A DNA stretch of 61,018 bases from a virus. The position numbers and the translations under genes were made by a program. Below, in pieces: positions 43,665-50,930 of this stretch. The stretch lies in IMG/VR virus record IMGVR_UViG_3300012209_000002, positions 1-61,018 of that record, one strand, 5' to 3'. The notes beneath the pieces are model-generated. The model ran no database searches. It was not told the origin of the DNA and worked only from the letters and a program-made list of their open reading frames with translations. Position 1 is the stretch's first letter. Every line of letters begins with the position of its first letter.

Positions 43665-44388
43665 GCAGCTCCAACGAGAGCGCGCAGCGCGAACGGGGGA
43701 GCGGGCTCCAGGACCGGCGCTCCGGGCACCCCCGCACTCGCTCCCGCACCGACACCGAACCCGCAATCCGCCGGAGGCCCGGACTCGCTTCTCCGCTTTG
43801 CCCCTTGCAGGGTCAAATGCTCGAATGCTCGCCCTCCCCTGCCCCTGCGCCGATTTCCAACGGAATTCCCTGAATTTGAAAATTCGATTTTTCCCTTTTC
43901 CCAAAAATGGAGACGCGGAGTCAGCCCGGGCCCCCCGCGCCCCACCCCTGCCACAACCTGCGCCGGCGCCGACCGCACGCAGGGCATGGGGGCAGCACCG
44001 GGCTGCGGTGTACGGCGCCGGCATGGGCCCAGGGAGCGAGTACGGGTGGGAGTCGGGATACCGGAGATCCAGATGTGCCACGGAAGCGAGGCGAAGGCGG
44101 GGTTACATATACACCGATTATCGGAAGCAGGGCGCAGCACTGGTGCATGGGTGCACAGGCAGACGCGCATTGCGAGGAGCTGGTGACGCGTACCCGAAAG
44201 GGTACGAGGCCCAGGTCCGAGCCTAAGACGCACGCGCGAAAGCGTTGGTAGCAGGGCGTGCGCGCGCGTTGTCGCAGCATGTGCAGGGGTGCAGGGGGGG
44301 GAGATGGCGGATCGGGGAGTAAGGCGAGAGCGGGGAGTGGGAAGGGCCCCCTACCCCCGGGAGGCAGGAAGGGGAACCCAGGGGCGAG
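43665..44388. other. GC-rich non-coding region with hairpins
   Basis: About 720 bases without a convincing gene; the open frames are overlapping GC-rich chance frames. It contains the hairpin CGTACCC-GAAA-GGGTACG (44189-44206) flanked by CTGG/CCAG pairing, followed by CCTAAG (44222-44227), half of the classical GNRA-tetraloop receptor. An AT-rich patch lies at about 43873-43905. It may hold a structured RNA or regulatory DNA between the two divergent halves of the genome. Confidence 0.4.
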
Positions 44389-44418
44389 CGTAGCACGAAT
44401 GCGAGAAATCGTGCTACG
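44389..44418. terminator. 10-bp stem hairpin before the early promoter
   Basis: CGTAGCACGA pairs perfectly with TCGTGCTACG around a 10-base loop. It lies 35 bases before the early promoter, so it could shield the promoter from upstream reads or serve as an operator. Confidence 0.45.
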
Positions 44419-44452
44419 AGTGCGTTGGGAAACGCGGGAGGGAAAATAACGT

Positions 44453-44481
44453 TTGACGTGTGTCGGTGCAGCGGCTACGAT
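44453..44481 (+). promoter_or_regulatory. Early promoter
   Basis: TTGACG (44453-44458), 17-bp spacer, TACGAT (44476-44481). It faces the first early gene at 44535 and is the best sigma-70-type promoter in the divergent region. Confidence 0.6.
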
Positions 44482-44534
44482 GGGATTGCTGGCTGAGGCT
44501 GGCGCCGCTCCGACAAGCGGCGATGGAGGAAACG

Positions 44535-44840
44535 ATGGAACGAGCGCAAACACAGACCTGGTGGGACGCCCACCGGGAACCCGTAGAGCTGGACTCGCCG
44601 AGAGACTTACGCGAAGCCGGCGCCAGGCTCCAGCCGGCGGCCAAGCCCGCGCGCCGGATCCGCTTGTCGCTTGCCCGTGTCATGGACGCGGCCGAGTCCG
44701 GCGAGTACCTGGGCTTTTGCCTGGCTTGTGGGGCCGAGGCTAGTGGAGTGGAGCCCGATGCCCATGAGTATCCGTGCGAGTGCTGTGGGGAGGCTCGCGT
44801 GTACGGAGCCGAGGAGATTCTCGTCATGGGGCTGGGGTAG
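44535..44840 (+). CDS. Phage zinc-ribbon protein
   Basis: 101 aa; ATG 44535 follows GGAGG. FCLACGAEASGVEPDAHEYP and CECCGEARVYGAEEILV form a two-CxxC zinc ribbon common in temperate and metagenomic phages. The N-terminal half is Arg/Glu-rich. First gene of the early operon. Function unknown; DNA or RNA binding is plausible. Confidence 0.7.
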   Translation: MERAQTQTWWDAHREPVELDSPRDLREAGARLQPAAKPARRIRLSLARVMDAAESGEYLGFCLACGAEASGVEPDAHEYPCECCGEARVYGAEEILVMGLG

Positions 44841-44926
44841 CTCGCAATTCCGCGGGGGCCGTGACAGGCTCCCCCAAACCCTGAACCTGCACTGAACCTC
44901 AAATGCCTATGGGCAGGAGAAAGACA

Positions 44927-45233
44927 ATGGCACGATATCGCATGGAAGACGGCTGTGTCCTGGACACGGCCAACGCTACCGCTGAGTGGGAAGAGGACAC
45001 CTATTTCGATGGACATAACCGAATCGGCGTGGCCACGGGCTCCCAGTGGAACCACGAGACCCTGTATCGCTCGCGGAAGGGCCGATACTTACATCGAGCG
45101 CACCGGCCAGTGGCAGGGCAGCGCGAATTATGCCGCGTGGATCGGCAAGCGCGCGGCCGTAGCGTGGCTGCTGGCCAATAACCGGGAGCTGCCGGAGGAC
45201 CTGGCGGAGCTCGAAGCGGAGATCTCGGAGTAA
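44927..45233 (+). CDS. Conserved phage protein with a +1 frame change
   Basis: The ATG follows AGGAGA. Frame 1 reads ARYRMEDGCVLDTANATAEW ... TLYRSRKGRY to about 45088. The expected continuation (YIERTGQWQGSANYAAWIGK ... LPEDLAELEAEISE) is in the +1 frame. Removing one T at 45089/45090 joins them into about 101 aa (RKGRY-YIER), which matches the form I recall for this family. So there is one extra base, or a programmed +1 shift on TAC-TTA. Unshifted, the first frame stops at 45181. Confidence 0.6.
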
Positions 45234-45245
45234 CTCCCCTGACGA

Positions 45246-45287
45246 GCCCGTGAGAAGCGGGCGAAACTCACGGCTTATCCCGTGAGT
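45246..45287 (+). promoter_or_regulatory. Competing hairpins before the clamp operon
   Basis: CTCACGG (45267-45273) can pair with CCGTGAG on its left (45248-45254) or with CCGTGAG on its right (45280-45286). The two hairpins exclude each other. The right one ends just before the ribosome site of the gene at 45303. The arrangement looks like an attenuator or RNA switch. Confidence 0.5.
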
Positions 45288-45302
45288 CGGGAGGTAGTCG
45301 CA

Positions 45303-45428
45303 ATGACGAACGCACTACGCACTGCAACCGCATTGACGAACGAACGGATTTTCCGGCCGAATCGAGCGCTGTGGACGCTGACCGCGCGCATGGCCGAGCT
45401 GGTTTCGGGGGTGTCCCATGCTGCTTAA
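45303..45428 (+). CDS. 41-aa leader protein of the clamp gene
   Basis: ATG preceded by GGGAGG; the sequence TNALRTATALTNERIFRPNR is followed by ALWTLTARMAEL. Its stop lies 11 bases inside the clamp-like gene, so translation may be coupled. Downstream of competing hairpins it could act as a leader peptide. Confidence 0.5.
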   Translation: MTNALRTATALTNERIFRPNRALWTLTARMAELVSGVSHAA

Positions 45429-46107
45429 CCGGCATAACCTGAACATTGCCGCGCTGTGCTCCAAAGAGGCTTCGCGGTTTAGCCTGCAAGCGCTATACGT
45501 GACTCCGCAAGCCACGGTCGAAACGGACGGACACCAATTGGTGTCCGTTACCCTGGCGCCGGGATTGCAAGCGGAATCGTTTCCCGAACCCCCCAACACG
45601 CCGAAAGCGGTAGACGAGTGGAAGCCGTTTCTGCTGCCCGCGTCCGAAGCGCTGGCCATTGCCAAGGCGCTTCCCAAAAAGTCTAAGATTCCCGCATTGG
45701 AATGCGCGGCCGTGACGGACGAAACCGATGGCCACGGGCATTCCGCCATTTCCGTGACGGATCTGGAGTTCGCCCGTGTGTTCCGCACTCGCAAGCCCGA
45801 AGGGAATTTCCCGGATTACGAACGCATTATGCCCAAACTGAAGAACGCCACGTTCCAGGTGGCCTTCGATGCCGCGCTGTTGGTCCGCGTGCTGAACCGG
45901 ATTGTCGCGTTCCAGCAAGGGCAGGGCAACGCCAAAGGCGGCAATCCCGCTACCGTCACATTCTCGTTTACGGATAAAAACCATGCGGTGAGGCTGGATG
46001 CCAAGGGGGGTGAGGACCAGCAGCTCACTGCGGTCGTGATGCCGTGCAGTCTGCCGAAAGACAGCAAAGGCAAGAGTGCCGCAGACGGTGCAGGGGGTGC
46101 CCAATGA
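45418..46107 (+). CDS. DNA sliding clamp-like protein (DnaN-related)
   Basis: 229 aa. The pattern FSLQALYVTPQATVETDGHQ, then FLLPASEALAIAKALPKKSK, LEFARVFRTRKPEGNFPDYE and KLKNATFQVAFDAALLVRVL matches a phage family related to the DNA polymerase III beta subunit. It is shorter than bacterial DnaN (about 370 aa). It may recruit the host replicase, since no polymerase is encoded. ATGA overlap with the next gene. Confidence 0.65.
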   Translation: MLLNRHNLNIAALCSKEASRFSLQALYVTPQATVETDGHQLVSVTLAPGLQAESFPEPPNTPKAVDEWKPFLLPASEALAIAKALPKKSKIPALECAAVTDETDGHGHSAISVTDLEFARVFRTRKPEGNFPDYERIMPKLKNATFQVAFDAALLVRVLNRIVAFQQGQGNAKGGNPATVTFSFTDKNHAVRLDAKGGEDQQLTAVVMPCSLPKDSKGKSAADGAGGAQ

Positions 46108-46538
46108 GCACCCGCTCTACTACTCACTTCATGGACTCGGGGCACTCTCAAGGAGGGTGCCCCATCGTCTACCGCCACACCGACGGTTACCCGGAAGGCG
46201 CGGGTAAAGATCTAATCCGCTTCCTGGAAATCTGCCGCTCGCTGAACGATTCGCGCCTCGAAGATCCCGAATACCTGGCGGCGCGCTATGTCGTGTTTCT
46301 CGCCGGAATCTACACGCACGGTTCCGAGCGGCTGGATTTCCTTTCCGTAGGCGTAGTGTCCGAAGATCCCGGCGATATCGAGTACCGCGATGTCGTGGAT
46401 TGCAGGGAAATCGGTAAGAACGGACTGCCGGAAGTGACGTGCTGGCACATCGAACGCACAAACCGCAGAGAACATTTACAGATGGCGGCAATTCCCGGCT
46501 ACCGCGCAAACGGGAAGGGGAAAGGGGGCGCCCCATGA
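46104..46538 (+). CDS. Conserved early phage protein
   Basis: 144 aa from the ATGA overlap. IVYRHTDGYPEGAGKDLIRF is a signature I recall in a widespread phage family (YRHxDGYPEGxGxDL...LAARYV). EYLAARYVVFLAGIYTHGSE follows. Possibly interacts with host factors; function unknown. Confidence 0.65.
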   Translation: MSTRSTTHFMDSGHSQGGCPIVYRHTDGYPEGAGKDLIRFLEICRSLNDSRLEDPEYLAARYVVFLAGIYTHGSERLDFLSVGVVSEDPGDIEYRDVVDCREIGKNGLPEVTCWHIERTNRREHLQMAAIPGYRANGKGKGGAP

Positions 46539-46789
46539 GCACCTCGATCTCCGTCACCGCCGAGGATATCGCCAATGGACGGCCGAAGCATCTGAGTCGA
46601 TGTCCGGTGGCGCTGGCCTTGGCACGCACGTTCTACACCGAAACCGTGCGGGTCTATGAAGACTACTATGCGCTGAACGATTACCCGCGAAATTGGCCCG
46701 TGAGCGTGACCGTGTGGATCGAGCGGTTCGACAAGGGAAAGCCCGTGAAGCCGTTCGCGTTCGATCTGGAAGTGGAGATAGACGCATGA
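46535..46789 (+). CDS. Conserved early phage protein
   Basis: 84 aa, ATGA overlap. ISVTAEDIANGRPKHLSRCP and VALALARTFYTE follow a pattern common in phage early regions (V-x-x-x-DI-x-x-G...CPVALAL). Unknown function. Confidence 0.6.
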   Translation: MSTSISVTAEDIANGRPKHLSRCPVALALARTFYTETVRVYEDYYALNDYPRNWPVSVTVWIERFDKGKPVKPFAFDLEVEIDA

Positions 46790-47010
46790 GCGCACAATCG
46801 CACTACGACTTGGTCATCGAGAACCCCGGCTTATCGGGGTTCTTCATCGTCTCCGCGCAATCGGCGCGGGGCAAACGCTGGCTCGCGCGCAACGTGCAAG
46901 ACGCAAAGCACGGCACGGCTTACTCGGACGATCGCAAGTGCGCCTGGAACATCTACCGAGGCGCGATTGCAGACGGGCTCAAAGTGGACGCGAGCAATCG
47001 GGAAGGGTAA
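46786..47010 (+). CDS. Small early hypothetical protein
   Basis: 74 aa, ATGA overlap. ENPGLSGFFIVSAQSARGKR and WLARNVQDAKHGTAYSDDRK look like a compact globular protein. Last gene of this coupled run. No family recognised. Confidence 0.6.
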   Translation: MSAQSHYDLVIENPGLSGFFIVSAQSARGKRWLARNVQDAKHGTAYSDDRKCAWNIYRGAIADGLKVDASNREG

Positions 47011-47049
47011 GCTGACGGTGCCCCCTTCCAGGCATTCGAACCCGTGTGG

Positions 47050-47418
47050 CTACCGAGCGGTGGGAGATTCGGTAGCACCCTCTCCTGCCGTCCACTCCCC
47101 GCGCCGCTTCTCCAGCTCTCCCCGATACCCCGCTAGCGCCCGCATTTCCCCCGCGAACGCTTCCCGCAGATCGGAGAACCCATCGGGCGCGGGAAGGCCG
47201 TGCGCGCGATCCTGGGCCTCCAGACGCGCAATCCGGGCCTGTCTGTAGAGTTCGTAGGCAAGGTTGAGTCCGGTGAGCGTGCGCTCGATGCGGACGCGGT
47301 CCTCGGCGAGGGCAACGAGACACGGATTGGCGGTCAGGGAAATTCCCAATTTCGCAGTAAATCTGACTTCTGAGTCCGAAACTCTGCTTCCAGTATGGGC
47401 GCCGGGGAGAGATCGCAC
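47050..47418 (-). CDS. Possible minus-strand helical protein
   Basis: Up to 122 aa; GTG start, no clear ribosome site. The sequence (RVRIERTLTGLNLAYELYRQ, ARIARLEAQDRAHGL) is charged and helical and better than chance. It would be a lone minus-strand gene, divergent from the genes at 47454 and convergent with the gene ending at 47010. A repressor-like place, but no DNA-binding motif was seen. Confidence 0.4.
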   Translation of the reverse strand: MRSLPGAHTGSRVSDSEVRFTAKLGISLTANPCLVALAEDRVRIERTLTGLNLAYELYRQARIARLEAQDRAHGLPAPDGFSDLREAFAGEMRALAGYRGELEKRRGEWTAGEGATESPTAR

Positions 47419-47625
47419 AATCGGACATTTGCGCGAGGGGATGGAAGCACACTATGGATTCGCACAATCGGCGCACAACGAGCAAAACGCCTTGGGGGCT
47501 GCGCAATCCGCACAAATGCCCGTTGACAGAGCGGGAGTGCGGGCCGCACAATGCCCGGCTGGAGGTGGAACCATGACCGATGAAGAACCCCAGACACTGG
47601 AAGATGACCGCACAATCGACTGTTA
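47409..47625. repeat. Repeated CGCACAAT motif
   Basis: CGCACAAT occurs at about 47414, 47461, 47545 and 47610, with variants (CGCACAAC, GCGCAATCC, CGCACAAA) in between. Copies fall both in the divergent gap and inside the two small genes that follow. Could be operator sites; base composition alone does not explain the spacing. Confidence 0.4.
47454..47576 (+). CDS. 40-aa basic protein
   Basis: ATG with GGAAG upstream; stop overlaps the next start as ATGA. Sequence DSHNRRTTSKTPWGLRNPHK then CPLTERECGPHNARL; a small Cys/His-containing peptide. Found below the usual length cut-off. Confidence 0.5.
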   Translation: MDSHNRRTTSKTPWGLRNPHKCPLTERECGPHNARLEVEP

Positions 47626-48058
47626 CGACCGCAAAACCGGCTGGAGCCGGGTGCCCGATCCGTTTACCGCGGAAGGCGAGGAATACGAGGTCAAAAGAGC
47701 GGCTGGTTTTTACTGATTTGGAAATATTGGCGGAGAAGCCGGTTTCGAGATCCAAATTTGGACTGGTCCCTATGCCCAACAATACAACGTATTATTGAGC
47801 GCTTCTTTTCAGGGTCACGATATTTCGGTGGCCGATTTTCCGTCTCTGGTCGAGTTGATGGAAAAACTGGCTCCCACGATTGCCGCATCGGAGTTGAGTT
47901 GGATTCGGGAGATCGCGTCCGATTTGAAAGAGTTGCTCACCGATCGGGAAGGGCCGCTGGCCGAAGCGGCATCGCTGCGGCGGCGCATCGAGAAACAGGA
48001 ATATGAGGCTACTGTGAAACGTCAAGCGGCCAGGGTTAAGACTCAGGGAAATCCCTGA
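47573..48058 (+). CDS. Conserved phage protein with an in-frame TGA
   Basis: ATG 47573 (GGAGG upstream) opens TDEEPQTLEDDRTIDCYDRK ... AAGFY and meets TGA at 47714-47716. The same frame continues FGNIGGEAGFEIQIWTGPYA, NVLLSASFQGHDISVADFPS, LVELMEKLAP to 48058. The part after TGA has no ATG/GTG/TTG for 26 codons yet looks strongly coding; I recall a family with the order 'GWY-FGNI...WxGPFA..NV...DFPSLVELL'. A single nonsense change, TGA read-through, or an internal TTG start at 47795 are the options. Confidence 0.6.
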
Positions 48059-48114
48059 GAAAACTGTGTCGGGAAAACAGTAGCTGGAAACCAAGTTATT
48101 TGTTTGCAACAAAA

Positions 48115-48386
48115 GGTGTAGGGTGGGTGTAGGGGTGGGTGTAGGGGGCTACACCCTTTTTCCACAGCCTATCGCCATGATTAAAATAGACTTACAAAAA
48201 GGTGTAGGGTGGTGTAGACTTAACCCCAACATATATTGACGCGCGCGCATATGCGCACATAAGAGAAAAGGTGGGCGAAAAAGCTACACCACCCTACACC
48301 CGATAGATAAACGATTGAGGAATAATGACTTAAGTGGGTGTAGGGGTCTACACCCGCTCTACACCGACCCTACACCACCCTACACC
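48115..48386. other. Putative replication origin with GGTGTAG iterons
   Basis: Thirteen copies of GGTGTAG or its complement CTACACC lie in 272 bases: forward at 48115, 48126, 48138, 48201, 48211, 48337; reverse at 48149, 48284, 48294, 48348, 48359, 48370, 48380. Neighbouring copies are often 10-12 bases apart, one DNA turn. An AT-rich patch (about 48170-48200) and CATATATTGACGCGCGCGCATATG (one base-run split at 48230-48252) lie between the two halves. It abuts the stop of the D5-type helicase gene. This is the classic form of an iteron origin. Confidence 0.7.
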
Positions 48387-49877
48387 TCATGCCTCGACAA
48401 TGGGCGGGCGATTGGCGCAAACGCCCTGATAATTCAGACACTTCTTGCTGCGGGTTTGTTCGTATCCCTTCTTGCGCATGGCTTCCTTGAAAGCGGACTC
48501 GTTCATGATCCGGTCGCGGGCTGCCTCCGCCCACTCGATATAGTTCAGGAATAAATCGTGTGCCGGATGCTTGAAGCCCGGCGCAATGCGACAGCGTTGT
48601 TCCACGAAATGCTGAATGATGTCGCTATCGGATCGCCATTGTGCACGAGCGGTCTCCACGATTTCCGGTCGGTCCAGTCCTTGCAGGTACCAGCGCACAG
48701 CCCCCAGTGCGGCCCATGCGAAAATCCCTTCTGCCTCTTCCGCCAGTTTGTGCGGTAGATCCCTGTCGATCTCTTCTTTTGTCAGGCTTCGGTTGAATGG
48801 CACGAGATGTAGTCGATTCCAGATCGCATTGTCGGTTCCCCGCACAATCGGCTTGTGATTGCCGTCGATCCAGAGCTTGTGCGTTTCGTAAAACTGAATC
48901 GGATTCTCATATTTGCGGACAGCCTTGATTTTGCCCATGCCCTGTGTAATGCGCTTGAGGCGGCTTTCCGCCAACTCCCGGTTTTCCTCTGTCTCGCTGG
49001 TCATGACGAATCGGACGCCGCGCAAGTCCGCAAGATCGGCTTGGCTATTGTTGTTCTCCTGCTTGGTGAGCAGGCTTTCGATTTGGATAACGATGGCGTA
49101 GTCGTCGCCCAGCAACTCGCGCACGGTGGAAAGCAGAGTAGTTTTGCCGTTGTCGCCCGTGCCATGGCAAACGAACACCGCCTTCTGAATCGTCTCGCCG
49201 GTCAAGCTGTAACCGATCGCGGTTTGCATATGTTTTTCCAGCCCCGGCAGGATCTCCGCCAGAAATTGCAGGAATCGCGGGCACTCGGCATCCAGCCGGA
49301 ACTCGTGCTTCACCGATTTCGTGATGAAGTCCGCGGGCGAGTGCGGCCGCAATTCCAGCGTCCGCAGATTTAACGTGCCGTTCCGAAAATTTAACAAATG
49401 TTTCGCGGTGTCGAGCTGGTCGGGATGAATGGTGAGGTGCGGTTGCGCTTCCCGGAGCAGGTTCGTGATGCGCCCGGTATTCTGGAAGGTTGCCATCAGT
49501 TTGGCGCTTTTGTCCCCTGTACAATTGGCCTGCCGTAAGCATTCCGTGACCGTGGCTTGCGCCAGCTCGCGCGCGAGGTCTGCCCTATCCGCCAGCCATT
49601 GCACGCCGTCCCAGACCATCCAGGACTCCAACAAATGGCAATAGCGGGCCTCCTGGCCATGCGCGGCAACGAACCGCTGCGCGTTACCCAGATCGTTAAG
49701 AGGGTAATTGAGAAGATTGATACAGTCGAGTCCAATCCGCGGTTCAACGATTGTACCGTCAATTACTATTGCATGCCCATTGACCTTCTGTTCCGTCTTG
49801 GTTGTTCCGGAAATCACTTTATCCGCAACAGCCTCTTTATCACTGTGAATATGTGCTGTATTCTTGTTTGTAGACAT
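48387..49877 (-). CDS. D5/SF3-type primase-helicase
   Basis: 496 aa, AAGGA upstream of ATG. The D5_N-like region (LLNFRNGTLNLRTLELRPHS, FLAEILPGLEKHMQTAIGYS) precedes an SF3 ATPase with Walker A GTGDNGKT (239-246), Walker B-like RGVRFVMTSETEE and sensor HKLWIDGNHKPIV. The C-terminus is helical (DIIQHFVEQRCRI). It probably opens the adjacent iteron origin. The primase active site was not identified, so it may be helicase only. Only minus-strand replication gene. Confidence 0.8.
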   Translation of the reverse strand: MSTNKNTAHIHSDKEAVADKVISGTTKTEQKVNGHAIVIDGTIVEPRIGLDCINLLNYPLNDLGNAQRFVAAHGQEARYCHLLESWMVWDGVQWLADRADLARELAQATVTECLRQANCTGDKSAKLMATFQNTGRITNLLREAQPHLTIHPDQLDTAKHLLNFRNGTLNLRTLELRPHSPADFITKSVKHEFRLDAECPRFLQFLAEILPGLEKHMQTAIGYSLTGETIQKAVFVCHGTGDNGKTTLLSTVRELLGDDYAIVIQIESLLTKQENNNSQADLADLRGVRFVMTSETEENRELAESRLKRITQGMGKIKAVRKYENPIQFYETHKLWIDGNHKPIVRGTDNAIWNRLHLVPFNRSLTKEEIDRDLPHKLAEEAEGIFAWAALGAVRWYLQGLDRPEIVETARAQWRSDSDIIQHFVEQRCRIAPGFKHPAHDLFLNYIEWAEAARDRIMNESAFKEAMRKKGYEQTRSKKCLNYQGVCANRPPIVEA

Positions 49878-50000
49878 CCAGGATTCCTTTCCAAAAAGAC
49901 TTCAAGCCCTTGGGATCGTGCGTCTTGGATGGCTTCCGGCTCTCCCGAGGCTGGGTTTATCCCCCGCGGCTTCGGCAGGCTCCGGCTCTCTCTCAGGTAA

Positions 50001-50045
50001 GAGACCTCACGGGTCTGGCACGCAAATGTCAGGCCCGTCTCGGTT
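50001..50045. terminator. Hairpin in the divergent helicase-RHH gap
   Basis: ACGGGTCTG pairs with CAGGCCCGT, one G-U pair, with outer GAGAC/GTCTC as an alternative; GGTTTTC follows on the plus strand. Within the 290-base gap between the helicase and the RHH gene. Could be an operator or terminator. Confidence 0.4.
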
Positions 50046-50129
50046 TTCTCACCCGCTTGTCATCGAAGGCACACGCGCTGTAGTCTAACACCGGGCATGC
50101 GTGTCTTACGGTGTTTTTCCGCCCGCCTC

Positions 50130-50158
50130 TTGACACCAATCGATACACTCTGTAAGAT
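50130..50158 (+). promoter_or_regulatory. Strong sigma-70-type promoter
   Basis: Perfect TTGACA (50130-50135), 17-bp spacer, TAAGAT (50153-50158), 9 bases before the ATG of the RHH gene. The very short leader means the message is nearly leaderless. Confidence 0.7.
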
Positions 50159-50167
50159 AGACAGCGT

Positions 50168-50446
50168 ATGAGTAGATCGGCTCAACCGGTACGCCAGAGA
50201 AAGCCGAGCAAGTGGCATCACATCACGCTCCGATGCCCGTTGGATCTGGATCGGGCGCTTGAGATCCGCTGCACCGCGCTGGATATCACCAAGGCAACGG
50301 CATGTCAGCAGGCTTTGCGGCGCTGGCTGGGTAAGCACGCGCCGCCCCCCTCGCCCGATCCCCCGGTGCCGGACCGGCGCGTACCCACGGACGAGGAGCT
50401 GGACCGGCGGGCCCTGGAGCTGGAGTTGGGCGAGCCCGTGGCGTAA
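50168..50446 (+). CDS. Ribbon-helix-helix-like DNA-binding protein
   Basis: 92 aa. KWHHITLRCPLDLDRALEIR, then LDITKATACQQALRRWL has the strand-helix-helix order of CopG/Arc proteins. A Pro-rich linker and acidic tail follow. First gene of the second early operon behind a strong promoter, so a repressor of this promoter or of the divergent helicase is likely. Confidence 0.6.
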   Translation: MSRSAQPVRQRKPSKWHHITLRCPLDLDRALEIRCTALDITKATACQQALRRWLGKHAPPPSPDPPVPDRRVPTDEELDRRALELELGEPVA

Positions 50447-50487
50447 AACGATCTCAAGGAAACGGATAAAACGAAAGCGAGAGGTGT

Positions 50488-50760
50488 ATGCCCATCGAGT
50501 CGGACCCCGAAATCGTCGCCATCGCCCAGCGAATCCTGGAGGAGCGCGGCTATCTGATTATCGGACGCCGCTACCGCGAATTCTCCCTTGGCGAAATCCT
50601 GCCTCATGCGGACCGGGGTGACCTTCCCGGTCCGCTGGTCGTGGTGGGATTTACCGATTACCGGGAATTCCGACAGCAATATCGCGATTACGCGCTGCCT
50701 GGAATGAAAATACCCGATTCCAGGGAATGCGTGGGGTTCGCGAAAGTGGTGGCCGAATGA
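50488..50760 (+). CDS. Early hypothetical protein
   Basis: 90 aa, GAGAGG upstream. EIVAIAQRILEERGYLIIGR suggests a helix followed by a strand; the rest has PLVVVGFTDYREFRQQYRDY. No family recognised. ATGA overlap with the next gene. Confidence 0.6.
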   Translation: MPIESDPEIVAIAQRILEERGYLIIGRRYREFSLGEILPHADRGDLPGPLVVVGFTDYREFRQQYRDYALPGMKIPDSRECVGFAKVVAE

Positions 50761-50930
50761 GTGAGACCCTGAAATCCATAGCCGCCGCCATCGCCGTTGG
50801 ATTGGTAGCGAATGCCGACTATTTCAACAGCCATAGCGAAGACCAACTCGTACAATGCGCGCTCCGCTTAGCCGTTGCCGTAAACGACGAAGCGGACGCG
50901 TGCGGGTTGGGCGAATTGGGCGAAAAATGA
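50757..50930 (+). CDS. 57-aa early hypothetical protein
   Basis: Start set by ATGA overlaps at both ends. SETLKSIAAAIAVGLVANAD and QLVQCALRLAVAVNDEAD form two helices. Unknown function. Confidence 0.55.
   Translation: MSETLKSIAAAIAVGLVANADYFNSHSEDQLVQCALRLAVAVNDEADACGLGELGEK

Noticed and set aside
43621-44251. Several long overlapping open frames on both strands
   Set aside because: High GC content creates chance frames; they are Arg/Pro/Ala-rich, mutually overlapping and lack ribosome sites.
47017-47079. tRNA-like element on the minus strand (outer GGTGC/GCACC, T-loop-like TTCGAAT)
   Set aside because: No anticodon arm with a 7-base loop, and the T-stem does not pair properly. The CTACCGA/TCGGTAG hairpin more likely ends the two convergent genes.
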